DNA of 64,000 bases from Podospora pseudocomata (taxonomy: Eukaryota > Ascomycota > Sordariomycetes > Sordariales > Podosporaceae), in assembly GCF_035222375.1 (NCBI RefSeq), contig NW_026946363.1:4898001-4962000 (forward strand), in the 5' to 3' direction. The translations under genes and the position numbers were made by a program. The notes beneath the pieces are model-generated. The model ran no database searches. It was not told the DNA's origin and was given only the letters and a program-made list of their open reading frames with translations. Below, in pieces: positions 22,485 to 33,502 of the stretch. The stretch's first letter is position 1; every line of letters starts with the position of its first letter.

Positions 22485-24008
22485 TGTCTGACGAGAAATC
22501 CAAAAAGGGGATGGTCCCAAATTTTGTGTCGTCCACTGAAGATCTGAAAGTTGGTGTGATCAAGGAGGCATGACGGCAAGAAAAAAAAAGTTCCCACGTG
22601 TGTGAGACGGGAGAAGGTAAGGTAAACAGAGACAGGATTGGAAACAACCAAGACACGAGGCCTTAGCCCGTACCGAATAGTGTTTTATGGCGAGATTTTT
22701 TTCCCACTCATGACGCACTGGAGATCTGTGGGACGGTCGGGTACGAGTCGGCCGTCGTGAAAAGGGGGGGAATGGTTCGAGTATGCAACTTGTTTTCGTC
22801 GGACCGGTTGCCGTAATACCGTCCATATAAAGCTGTCTCTTTTCACTGGACTTGTGCTGGCGCGCGGCATGACCAACAACAAACAAGACCCTCGAGCGAG
22901 TTCGGAAAGGGTGGATGGGGGGAGGGAGCGGGCGGTTGACAGCAAGCATCCGAAACAGTGAGGGGAGCATATCATGTCGTGCGACGACATAGATGGATTT
23001 GTTGAGTGTTTAATCCTCTTGGTTTCTTAGAGGAAAAAATATGCCTTATTAAAGGAAAAGGGTAACGTCGCAAAACGATCCGCGCAGTTCTGTAGTGGCA
23101 AAAATGACATTCGACTGAGCCTCAGGATCTCGGTATGGTCCAAGTTGAAAGCGATGTGTTTTTCCGTGTCCAACGGAAATGAAACCTCAAGGTCCCGTTT
23201 TGTGCAAGGTCAAATTGCCAGCAGGAGTTGGCGGCTGTCAAAACTAGGACCTTAGAGCAGATGAAGACGGGAGGCTCGACTGACGTGGCCGTGGGTAATG
23301 AGGTCATGCCTTTCAATCAGGTGGGTTGTTTGTGTGCCACGGTTTGTGCTAAATAATGATTCTCATAGCTGTTGACGGGCAACTGTTCGCTCAGTCAAGA
23401 AGTTGAGTACGCGTTACTAAGATGCACTTGGGACTCGAGAATAACAGGCTGAATCAAGGGTGTCAAGCCATCAACTTCAAGCAAATTATTTGGACTTCTC
23501 GTCAGTTCTGACCAGTATTTGTGACATCAGGGTGTGTGTACCTCAGGGGCAAGTGGGACTTCCCCAATGTAAACAAACAGCCAACATCGAGCTGCTCCCT
23601 CCACATTGCTCCTACGGTATATGTACCAGTTCCTCGCACCTTTTCCTCGCACCTTTCATCACCGAACGAGACTCCCAACTCGGCTCTTGCCAAATGACTT
23701 AGCAGTATTGGGAGTCGCGGCACGGACTTGGGTAAGGACCAAGGAGGACCAAAGAGGACCAAAGAGTACCAAGGGGCGTCCGTTCGAGTCAAAGTAAAAC
23801 CTGTGATTTTCGTAGCCGAGTACCTCTCATTAGGGACTGCGTTGCTTGGTGAGCTTTTTGCACTTTCTACTACCTTTGTAGGTACGGTTCCAACTACGGC
23901 TTTTCTTCTTCGATTGCCTTCTGCTTCTTTTTCTTTTAATCTTCCTCCTTTACTCGTACCGCCTGCGGACAATGAATTGTCCGACGAGAGTTCGCCGTCT
24001 TGCCCAAT
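22485..24008. other. Gene-poor interval
   Basis: Only short frames occur, the longest 156 codons (minus strand 23502-23972), none with a recognisable product. A TATATAAAG-like box in plus orientation lies near 22825-22832 without a convincing gene after it. The 10-bp tandem repeat at 23736-23774 lies here. Confidence 0.35.
23736..23774. repeat. 10-bp tandem repeat
   Basis: Four head-to-tail copies of a GGACCAAAGA-like decamer with single-base differences (GGACCAAGGA, GGACCAAAGA, GGACCAAAGA, GTACCAAGGG). The period is not a multiple of three and no gene covers it. Confidence 0.8.
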
Positions 24009-24469
24009 CTATTGGATAGACCAATTGGCCGACTTGCCGCCACAGGTCACTGTTCCCTGTCCGCCAACACGCAAAACACCGTCGAGAGTCGCCTGATACT
24101 TTGAGATCGCCAACTTGACAATCTCAGCCGCATCCTGGTTGCCAAAGGTAATCTCGTTGCCATCGCCATTGACCCGAACTTGGAGGTGGCAGCTAGCAGA
24201 TGCAGCAAGCTGCACCTGACCGTCAGAGGCCTTGTAAGTACTATTTAGGCGTTAGCTGGACCGTTGTCAAGGTGGTGTCTGGGGGCTGGAAGGACTTGCA
24301 TGGACCATTCTTGGCTCTCGCCGGTGGCTTGGATGGCGTAGCAGTCCATCTCGGCGGGTGAGTTCCAGAGAGTCTCTCTCACATCGGCTGTGTAGCTCTG
24401 GCAGTTCTTGATGGCTTCGGCGACGGTGAAGAGACCGATGAAGGTGATGGCAAAATTGGCGAGCTGCAT
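24009..24469 (-). CDS. Small secreted Hce2/Ecp2-like effector-family protein
   Basis: Two exons (24469-24300 and 24240-24009) encode 133 aa. The reading phase fits only if the 59-nt intron starts with GCAAGT, a GC-AG intron; it ends CCTAAATAG and has a GCTAAC branch site. Residues 1-19 are a signal peptide. The mature part has exactly four cysteines (23, 43, 74, 123), enough for two disulfides. The pattern NC...MDCYAI...EW.I...SASCHLQV...TFGNQDAAEIV...GGQGTVTCGG follows the layout of Hce2 domains (homologues of Cladosporium fulvum Ecp2), including the GNQD step and the Gly-rich C-terminal Cys. Such proteins are secreted and widespread; some act in plant infection, most have no known role. The assignment rests on pattern resemblance only. 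Confidence 0.72.
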
Positions 24470-26920
24470 GGTAGCGGTTGGTGAGAGTTAGAATTCGAGG
24501 AACAAGCTGAACTGAGATTGACTGATGGTGAAAGCTGGATACTGACAGCCAGATGTTCAGAACTGCTGGTGAGGGAGGTATAAGTACCACCAGCATCAAA
24601 AAGCAAGCGGCATTTCGAACCCACCTTCTCCTCCTGTTGATGGAGTTATGGCCACCGGCGGTTTGATGAGCCGCTATGTATCCATACCGGTCGACAGACA
24701 AGGTTATAATTCTTCACCGGTTTGACGGCGGTAAGTAAACATGACGAAATTCCTCGGTCTCTTGATGTTTTCGGCTGACACACAAAGAGGTGTTCTTCTC
24801 CACACACCAGCTGATAGTTAAGAACTGGCGGAAACCATGACATCAATGATGCTCGAGGTCTTCTGAAGTCAAGAGGCTTCGGGCCTGAGAGAGAGCGCGT
24901 TTTCTCGCGGCTCAAGCTCAAGACGCAGCCAAACAGTTAGCTGGCCGCAGCTGCCATAGAGGAGTGGTCGACAGAGAACCTAGAGGAGCAGGAACGCTTG
25001 TCCTGTCGCTCGTTCCTGCTCCAGCGGTTCATTTGTCTTTGACAAGTTAATCTCACGCCGTTAATTGCTTCCAGAAACTTCCTCAGTATCTGTCCAAGAA
25101 CCACCTGTCGAGTTCCAGATCGAAAGCGCAAAACACGACGACACACCTTCCCCTCTTAAATCAGACATCCGCCTGATCTTCGAGACACCAACTCCTACTT
25201 CGATCGTTCTGATGAAGCTGAACTGCCGACGTGCCACCGTGTCCCCAGCCCAGGGCCCCGTTGTCTCTGGTCTTGACACCGATTCCGCCCCCGCACCTCG
25301 CTGCGAGCAATCTATTCGTTATCTCCCGGGGATGACAAAGAGTCTTCTGGCGCAATGCAATACGCATGTCTTGGTGCGGGAGGAGGCAAAAGGAAGACCG
25401 ATGGCCGCCACCGTGGGAGACAACATATAGATATCAGAGACAGCATCACCCTCCTATCACCATCCCAGGCATTGGATCGCGCCGTTTCATAACACAGCAT
25501 CAGATCCTGCTGCACCCACAGATGCCGCAATCCACCAGTACCTTCCCCCAAGGCCAACCTTCGGCAACGGCACTGCAACGCGCATGGTTCTGTCTGTGTC
25601 ACCACGCGGGAAGACCGGACGGACGCGGTCCCATATCCAGAATCCTCCCGCAGTTTCCCTAAACCAGAAGGGGACACCTGAGACCAGATCACCTCAGATA
25701 GATACGAGTGATCATACTGGTCATACATGACACAAAGTCAGATGAGCATACGGAAGGGAGGCCATCGAGATTTCCCTCGCCCTGTTTCACCTGATTCCAC
25801 CAGCTCTCGAAGAACAAGAAGAGCAAGGCATAGTCCCCAAGATCTGGTGAATCAGGCCTCTCTGATGGAGTTCAGCCACGCGCCCTGTACCCCGAAACCA
25901 CCACTTCCCAGTGACTCTCATATGCAGCTGCCCTCTCAGCGTTCTGGTCTGCGTATGGTATCCTGGTCCAGAAAGAGCATCTTGTATGCGCGTGACACTT
26001 GGCACAACCAACCCGTCATTGCTCACTGTATCATTGTCACACACTAGAGAAACATGCGGTCTCGGCAGAGTCAGACTCAAATCCGAGGAGTTCACTCCTC
26101 AAGGGGAGATTCTAGTCGGTCTTGCCCGGGATGCTGTTGCTCAAGTGGCACCATGTAGGCAGCACAGGGCTTGAAAGCACGTCAAAAAACGGCCTCAAGC
26201 CATCCGCAGTTGTTCCCGGCATTGTTGCTGTCGCGGGCGAGAGTGAGAAGCGAGACACTGCAAGTCAAGGCGGATATTCTCGATGTCTCTTGATCGCTGC
26301 AACAAGTACAAACCTGTCTCATATCTCCGCTCGCAAAAGCCTGGCCCCGGCGGCCCGGTCTGGTCAAGTGGTCAGACAAGTCATCAGCCAAGTGGTCCAG
26401 AGCGCACGTTAAGGATGAGGACGCTCTTAAGGTAACCAGAAGGAGTATCGAGGTATTTGGGAGGCCGATCCTCTCTTTCCCAGGTGGGTTTTCTCTGCAA
26501 CCAAGCAGTTTTCGTCTTGAGCTGCTGCTTCAGACTCCATCTTGACTGAGAGGGAGGGCAAGTACGACTGCCCCAGTGAACCGAACCAGGAGACCGGGTC
26601 CTGTCATCCGTTTGGCTCCATTACATTGAAGCAGACTTGAACTACCAGTCCAACCAACTTTGTACTCCTGGCTTTTCATTTCTGCGTTTGCGCAACGGCC
26701 TTACTGTTGCCGAGGTCTTTTGTTTTTTGGGTATCTCGAAGTTTTGGGGAAAAACAAGACATTATACTGGCTCGCCTGGACCGTTTACGGGACGGTGAGG
26801 CCACGACGACAACACCAACAACAAACACCAACACCGCATAGGCGGTCTTTTTTGGTCGAGTCATTGTCACCAACACCAGCAAAGTCGCCTTTCCATAGTC
26901 CAAGATCACGAAGGACACCA
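24470..26920. other. Divergent intergenic region upstream of the Hce2-like and MFS genes
   Basis: About 2.45 kb between divergent genes. Frames of 60-140 codons exist on both strands but overlap one another and show no recognisable domains. No repeat or RNA gene is seen. This is unusually long for a fungal promoter and might hold a decayed or non-coding gene. Confidence 0.35.
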
Positions 26921-28889
26921 ATGACAACAACAACAACACCGCCGCCAGCAATGACACTCTCTTACCCCAACCCATCCCTGTCCTCGATGGATGGCGAGGA
27001 CAACCCCCGGGCATCACCCGCTTCGATATCCTCCTCGATGACAGTAACCAACACCGCCGAACAACTAGAATTTGAAGAGGAGAAGCTATCAGAGCCACCT
27101 TCAAAGAGACCAGTCATGCGTCAGGTCCTCTTAACTCTCGTGTATGTTTCCCCATCTTCAACCCCTTGCCATTTCCACTTCCTCTAAACCCGCCTCAGAA
27201 TCTGCCTAGGCCTAATGTTCTCCTGCCTCGACACCTCAATCGTCTCAACCTCTCTCTACAGAATAGCAGGCGATTTCCAAAACACGCGAGACATCTCCTG
27301 GATCATCCTCTCGTATCTCCTGACGTACATGTCCTTTGCCGTGGGGTTCTCCAAGCTATCCGACATTTACGGCCGCAAAGCAATTATGCTGGCGGCATGG
27401 CTGTTGTTTACTCTCGGGTCGATCTGGTGCGGTTGGGCGGGTTCAATGACGCAGTTGATTGCGGGGAGGGCGGTTCAGGGAGTGGGAGGGTCGGGGCTGT
27501 ACTCGCTGGCGCAGGTTTGTCTTGTTGAGCAAGGACCGGCGAGGCCGGAGGTGGTGGGGGGGTTGGTGGGGATCACGTTGAGCGTGAGTTTTGTGCTTGG
27601 GCCGGTGATGGGAGGGGGGATAAGTGATGGGTGGTGGTGGAGGGGGGTTTTTTGGGTCAATATACCGGTTGGGGTCTTGGCCATGGCGGGAATCTTGACT
27701 CTGTGGCCGTGGGAGAGGATGGCGTTTGGGAGGAGGGAGGAGGAGTATCAACACCAGGGGGCCAAGATGGGGGGGTTCTGGCACAAAATCGCCAGGGTGG
27801 ACTTTATTGGGAACACGCTGTTGGCGCTGGCGTCGATATTGCTGGTGTTTGCGCTGCAGGAGGCGGGGAGGTATGTCTGGCGGTGGGATAGCCCGGTCAT
27901 AATATGGTCGGTGGCTATTTCGGTGGTGAGTTTTGTGTTGTTTGGGGTGTGGGAGTGGTATTTGTATCGAGGGGGAGAAAGCGGGAAGGTGAGGATTGAG
28001 GGGATATTTCCGGTTGGGTTGGTCAAGGGGAGGGTTTATGCTTGTGTTTTGGTGTAAGTTTGTCTTTTTCTCCCTGTCTGAACTTGGTACTGATGTGAAC
28101 AGCAACACGTTACTATCCGGGTTCGTCTACATCGCCCTCGTGATTAACATTCCCGAGAGGCTTCAGGTTGCATATTTTGACTCTCCGCTCTGGGCGGGGG
28201 TTCATTTGTTGCCTATGCTTGGATGTTGCGCCTTTGGAAGTTTTCTTGGGGGGTTGGTTTCCAAGAAAAGGGACTTCACCTCTCATACATTAATCATCGG
28301 CAGCTTAGTCCAAGTTCTTGGACTGGGACTAACAGTCGGGTTTGACTCCCGCGCTGGAAACAAACTTCCCCTAGGGCAATTATTGGGGTTTACGGCTGTG
28401 TATGGACTAGGAGTTGGCCTGTCTTTTGCCAGCGCCACCATCATCGCTGCTGTGGAGGCAAGAAACGAGGATTTGGCTGCTGCGCAGGGGGCCGTGGCGC
28501 AGGCGAGGGTGTTTGGAGGCGCGCTGGGGTTGGCGGTAGGAGGGATATTGATGAATCAACGCCTTAAGGGGGAGTTGAGCGGGGTGCTGAAGGGAAAGGG
28601 GTTGGAGGAGGTGCATAAGAGTTTGTATGGGATTTTGAGGCTGGGGGTCGATGATAGGAACAGGGTGGTGGAGGTTTATGTGGGCGGTTTTGGGAAGATG
28701 ATGTGGGTGTTTTTGGGGGTGGCGGTTGTATCAGCTGTTGTTGCTTGTGGGACTTGGAGAGGGAAGGGAGGAGAGAAGACGGTGGTGGAGGTTATGGAAG
28801 GGCATCAGGTTGGCAGGGGAGGTGGTGGGAGGAAAGAGAGGGAGATGGAATTGGAGAGTGCGAGCAGTGTCAAAAGTTTGATGGGGTGA
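26921..28889 (+). CDS. Major facilitator superfamily drug/metabolite exporter (DHA14 type)
   Basis: Three exons (26921-27141, 27199-28053, 28103-28889) join in phase at GTATGT...CTCAG and GTAAGT...AACAG introns and encode 620 aa. The cytosolic N-terminus of about 70 residues is Thr/Ser/Pro-rich. The membrane part opens with LGLMFSCLDTSIVSTSLYRI and continues with the MFS A-like loop SDIYGRK, an arginine motif AGRAVQGVGGSG, and GVFWVNIPVGV before a long loop, the arrangement of 14-helix H+ antiporters exporting drugs or fungal metabolites. The second half has about six more helices (YGLGVGLSFASATIIAA; FGGALGLAVGGILMNQ). The C-terminus is charged and Gly-rich. It is divergent from the Hce2-like gene. 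Substrate unknown; no biosynthetic core gene lies beside it. Confidence 0.9.
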
Positions 28890-29719
28890 TTCTGGAGGGG
28901 GGGGGGGAGAGGTTTCTTGATGTTGAAGAGTTTTTTTGGGAAATACCCTGTCTTTTGTTTGTTGAGAGGGGTTGACTGGGTGAAGCGAGATGTTTTGTTT
29001 ACGTTTAACAGGCGTTTTCATTTGGCGGTGTGGGGTTGTTAGTTGGTATAGGTGTTTGAACCTTTTATGTATATCACCACGTTTTTGGAGGGGTTATATC
29101 TTTCTTTTTCTGTTGGGGGGTCATCTTTCTATTCTTCTGGGGTAGGTTAACTTTAGGTACGGCTTTTTTGGACGTTTATTCTTCTGACAGAGTTTTGTTG
29201 AAGTTGGGGGAGAGAGCTTTTGTTTATTAACGGGTATGTTAGTGGATGTGATATTAAGTTGTGTCATTGTCATGTCAGATTACCTTGCGAGTCAGGGCTC
29301 TAAATGCTGCTGCTGTTCTTGTTGTTGTTGTTGCTGTTGCCTAGGGTGATGCCCCTTTTTTGTATTTTCAAGATCTGCGGTTACGTGAGTTTTCTTGACT
29401 GTCTTTAGATAGCCGTAGGCGGGGGTACTAGATCAGGGTGACTGAGAGAGCAACAAAATCCAGAGAATGATGAGGGTGAACGGCTGTGGGAAGTTTTGCA
29501 ACAATGAAAAAGAGGAGGTGTTGAGACATGTGGGAGCATGCTGTGCAACGTTGTCAGCCGGGCACTCTACTCACGTTTCTCCATCAAGTGAGTGTGTGTG
29601 TGTGAGAGAGAGAGAGACGCTTGTTGTTTGACCATGACTGGTGGTGTCTCATATCGAGATGAAGTGAAGGTGAATCTGATGGGTGGGATCTGCGTGGTGG
29701 AAAGCTGCCTGTGTGTGTG

Positions 29720-29757
<38 letters not shown>

Positions 29758-30403
29758 GCGTTGTGTGTATTGTGCTGTGCGACGCCGCACCTCTTGGTGT
29801 ATCTGTTTACCACTTGTTGAGTAGGTAGCTGACTCGTGGACCAGAGAATCAAAAAAGGGGAGGGTGACAGAGAGGTGGGTAGCCCCCCGAAATCACCTTG
29901 ACTACATTTCCCAATATACCTACAGTTCAAAATCTGGTTGGGTATCCAACAGTGCACCATTTAGCCCCGTGTCATGTGTCAACTACATATGTGATTGACA
30001 GTAGCTGTGTTCATATGTTGTACCTGACAGAGTGAGTGAGCGGTGCTCAGTGTATCAGCCGTTACAACCCCTCGGATTTGACAGAGCCATGTAGGTAGTT
30101 CTTGTTCTTGCGTTGTTTTTTGGCTATTTACAAACATTTTGTAGGCCCTGCCTCGCTAAGGTATTTTCGCTGTCTTTTTCCTGCTATTAAGTCCCCTAAA
30201 AATGCAACGCCAAGGTAGTGATATGTTGTTCAGCACATGATGGGTATTTGTAATGCTAGCCATTGCCTCATGTCTCACCTCGACGTCGATTCCTTTCCTC
30301 CAGCTGCTAGGGGGACAGGAGAAAGTTCGGTTCATCACTATAATTAAGGTGATGGCCGTCCTGGATAACTTCCCAGATCACCCTGGTCTCTTCTCCCGCG
30401 GAT
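28890..30403. other. Gene-poor interval with microsatellites
   Basis: Downstream of the MFS gene the plus strand stays G/T-rich. A CTG/TTG-rich patch lies near 29306-29340 and a long GT microsatellite at 29711-29756. No coding frame is convincing. Confidence 0.4.
29711..29756. repeat. (GT)n microsatellite
   Basis: About 23 GT units with a single interruption (GC in place of GT near 29725). It is preceded by shorter GTGTGT and GAGAGAGA runs at about 29590-29620. Confidence 0.95.
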
Positions 30404-31143
30404 TTATAGACCATTGGGATACACTCTATTGAAAATTGTGATTAGGTGCTGTAAAGTGCGGGAGGTGGACAAGAGAGAGGGGACAGACTGACCAAGTTCG
30501 TGAATAATGCCGCGGTGAACATGGCGATAGATCCTGGGCTTCAAACTATGCTGATACCCAGGATCGAAGGAGAGAACAACTGACGGGGAGTATACCAGTG
30601 GCGGACGATAGGGTTGCACTGGGGGCGCTTGTCCTGCAGACGCTGCTGGACAATTTGATGGAGGGTGATATTGAGGTACCACTAGAGCTTGTTGGCCCGT
30701 AGCTACCGTCGTCTTTACTGTGTATCCTTCTGGGATCGGTTGTCGATTTGTGTGTCCGTATTGCGATACGTGAACAGGCTGCCATGGAGGTGGGGTTTCC
30801 CGGGGGGACTGTTGCGGCGGTTTTGGTGCCCGAGGTGCCAAAGGAATGGGTTGCTCCAAGCGTCCCATTGTTGCGGCACTATCTGGGTAATCGTGTCCCT
30901 CTGGTGACTTTGGGGGAGTATCTCTCATATCAACATCTTGGCTTTGTGACGTGCGTCCCGTCGCATCAGGCATAGGTTCGTTATACTGCTGTTGTGGTGG
31001 CGCGGCCAATGGTGGCTTTTGGTATCAAAATGGTTTCCAGTTAGTGACTACGCCGGTCAAACAATGTCGAGTCAACACACCTCGGTAGGCTCTAAAGGCT
31101 TTGATGGATAGACATCGTTGGGGTCCATCTTGCCGTCGAGCAT
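30404..31143 (-). CDS. Hypothetical proline/glutamine-rich protein
   Basis: Two exons (31143-31081 and 31015-30404) join in phase 0 across GTGTGT...CAAAAG with a CACTAAC branch site, encoding 224 aa from MLDGKMDPNDVYPSKPLEP. The body is rich in Pro and Gln (APPQQQYNEP, PIPLAPRAPKPPQQSP, PPPWQPVHVSQYGH) with no recognisable domain, signal peptide or membrane segment, so it is likely disordered. A further intron near 30490-30440 is possible, which would change the C-terminus. It is a nearest neighbour of the inverted-repeat element at 31735-32242; genes beside such elements are often lineage-specific, but that is inference. Confidence 0.5.
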
Positions 31144-31734
31144 TTTGGTGTAAACAGATAGTATAGATGTGTGGTCAAGCGAGAGTCAATCCGTCTTCGT
31201 TTGGTTGCTCGGAACGGCGTGCAAACGGACGAACCAGGCAGGACAGATTGCGATTAGGGCTGACAATTCGCATCTCTTTGTGGTTTCTGGGGAAGAAAGC
31301 TTAACTTGTCGACGCCCGTCTCCGATGCAGGAGCGGTCTTCCAGGTTGTGCAATCCTGCCAGAAAGACGGCGTTGCCTGGCACGTCGTGATGGCTGATGA
31401 AAGAGAGTCGGTGGTTTGTGGCGTCCAAGGGGATTTAAAGAAGTCACTGGACGGACCTCTCAGGTTGTTGTTTGACGCTTGAAGATAGCATTGAGACTTG
31501 CAATACAGTTTAATCGGTTGAGAGTCCTAAGTTGTCTGGCCGCCCAATAGAAGCACTCGTCTGTTACATCTTGCTCAACGGTCGGTTCCATCCCTTGACA
31601 GCCGTCAAAGTTGGAAGATGAAGTCGCTAGCTCATCACCTACAGGAGCGCCATCCCACGCCATGCCCGTCACAGACCAATTCCGATCCCTAAATGCGTGA
31701 CGAGGTTAATACCAGATCTTACAGGTCACATCTA
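31144..31734. other. Upstream region of the proline-rich gene, up to the repeat element
   Basis: Normal base composition, no convincing frame. Presumably the promoter of the minus-strand gene. Confidence 0.35.
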
Positions 31735-31770
31735 TAACGGGCGATAAAGCAAGTTCTCCAAAATAAAATC
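31735..31770 (+). repeat. Left terminal inverted repeat of the element
   Basis: About 36 bp, TAACGGGCGATAAA then the 20-base core and TCC. It pairs with 32206-32242 on the other strand with four transitions and one A insertion. Confidence 0.8.
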
Positions 31771-32205
31771 CTAGAGAGCTAACATTAGAAAAAAGGCCGT
31801 ATCTACCACTTTAACACCTACCCAAGCCACGATTAGGCACTCACAGATAAGTCACCTGCTAAAGCTAAGTAAGCCCACTACCTACTAAGGCTAATATATC
31901 ACTTACAAATAACTTTATCTTACTGACATTACTGCGGTATACTACATTACGTATAGTATCATTCCTGCTATATTTTTTATAGTTGTAAATAATATTTATA
32001 TATATTTTATATATAAAAATATTTTACAATTAAAAAAATTAAAGTAGATTATAAAAATAGACGAGTAATTATGCTTATAAGATATTGGTAGTATATATAT
32101 GATATATAGTTAAATTTACGAAAATGCAGTTGAAAAGCTATTATCTCTACTTATATAATGGCGGGTAAGTAGTAAGTGTACTGTAAATTTGGAAAATCAA
32201 CACTG

Positions 32206-32242
32206 GATTTTTATTTTGGAGAACTTGCCTTATCATTCGTTA
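32206..32242 (-). repeat. Right terminal inverted repeat of the element
   Basis: Reverse complement begins TAACGAATGATAAG, then the same 20-base core and ATCC. The difference from the left end (GGC to AAT) is three transitions in a row. Confidence 0.8.
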
Positions 32243-32615
32243 TACACATCCATCCCATCCGGTGTCTTACACCTATAACCCGAGTAGATCTGGCTGGTCT
32301 GGCTTCAGACAGACCGTGATCAAGACACCTACCTTGTTGTATTGAGAACCACCTCAATTGAGAACCCCAAAATAATCATGAAGCAACAAACCAACAGGGC
32401 AATTCATAATGTGACCATCAAATTAACGGAGGGGGGGCAAGGTCTACGCCGCAACATCATGTCCAATTTTCTTGGCATCAACCAACACCCAACAGCTCCA
32501 ACCTCCAACATTATCGCGTGGTCCATCATCGACAAACAGATTAAAACCGCCCGAGTTTGTCTCGGGTTCTTGCATTGAGACATCTCCAACTAGACATCAT
32601 CGCTCTAGTCAAACA

Positions 32616-33392
32616 ATGGCTCCGTTTTCCCTCCCCGCCGACACGGCCTTCCCCGCCGACAAAGCCGCCATCCTCCCCGCGCCTCTCCCAACCCCGTCTC
32701 ACGGCGCCGGCGGCAGCTTCTCAATCGCGTGCTCAACCCGCATCAACGCGCCCCCTTCAAAATGTCTTGATATCGTCCGCAGCCCGGCAGACTGTATGTC
32801 TCAATTATTCACCTTTTACAACACTCGACTGTGACGTCATGTTCTTCCTTGCGAGCCATCTCTTGTATTTCATGATCACAGCTTGCCTCACCTCACCATT
32901 TATTTCACTTAGTCTCAATCACGTACTAACGTCTCCCCAGACCCCTCCTGGAACCCCTTCTGCCGCCTCGTCAAAATCGACTCCCAGCCCCCTTCCACCA
33001 CCTCCTCCCCAGACCAATTTCACCTCGGCACAGTCTTCACCTTCGACGTGCACTTCAACACCTCACCCGACTCCAAGCCATCCACCAAGTCTCAGGAGCG
33101 CGTCTCAATTTTGGAGGACATCGTCGACCCCACCAGCAAGAAGGTAATCGGGCACAGGATCGGCTGGATCCAGATCGGTCCGCAACCCGACTGGATGCTC
33201 AAGTGTGAGAGAATCCAGGAGTTTATCGAAGTTGAGGGGGCAGATGGGAAAGTGACGACAGAGTACAGAAACTGGGAGACGTTTTACGGGCTTTTGGCGG
33301 TTGTGGTCAAGTTGGCTGCGGGAGAGGGGGTCAGGAAGGGGTTTGAGGGGTGGATGGGGGGGTTGAAGAGGAAGGCGGAAGGGGGGAACTGA
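32616..33392 (+). CDS. SRPBCC/START-like small ligand-binding fold protein
   Basis: Two exons (32616-32793 and 32941-33392) join in phase across a 147-nt GTATGT...CCCCAG intron with a textbook TACTAAC branch site, encoding 209 aa. FSIACSTRINAPPSKCLDIV followed by YPSWNPFCRLVKID is the pattern of SRPBCC (polyketide cyclase/dehydrase-like) proteins: a first strand, a helix after a conserved Pro, then the W-N-x-F/W turn. Later pieces (GTVFTFDVHF; YRNWETFYGLLAVVVKL) fit the central strands and the long C-terminal helix. Such proteins bind hydrophobic small molecules; no catalytic residue can be assigned. Start at ATG 32616, with CAAACA before it. The gene begins about 370 bp after the inverted-repeat element and converges on the Dabb-domain gene. 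Confidence 0.75.
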
Positions 33393-33502
33393 AAGAGCAC
33401 CTGTGAGCCAGGGGCAGGGCAGGGTCAGGCCAAAGTATTCACAGTCGACTAGATAAACTTTAGCATTCCTATCTTCAGCTCGACACCTTTGCCCCCGATC
33501 AA

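Larger units (their letters stand above)
31735..32242. mobile_element. Non-autonomous TIR element (MITE-like), AT-rich, RIP-like
   Basis: The two ends form an inverted repeat of about 36 bp. Left, from 31735: TAACG then GGC, GATAA, A, then a 20-base core GCAAGTTCTCCAAAATAAAA. Right, reverse complement from 32242: TAACG then AAT, GATAA, G, then the identical core. TA dinucleotides flank both ends (31733-31734 and 32243-32244), matching TA target duplication as in Tc1/mariner-pogo transposons. All four substitutions between the ends are transitions. The 430-bp interior is strikingly A/T-rich, unlike the surrounding DNA, and has no open frame, so it encodes no transposase. Size, ends and lack of coding fit a MITE; AT enrichment and transitions fit repeat-induced point mutation. 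Confidence 0.78.

Noticed and set aside
23502-23972. 156-codon minus-strand frame near the Hce2-like gene
   Set aside because: Runs through the non-triplet decamer repeat and has no motif.
15408-28889. Secondary-metabolite gene cluster
   Set aside because: Contains methyltransferases and an exporter but no backbone synthase, and the genes are separated by long gaps and unrelated genes.
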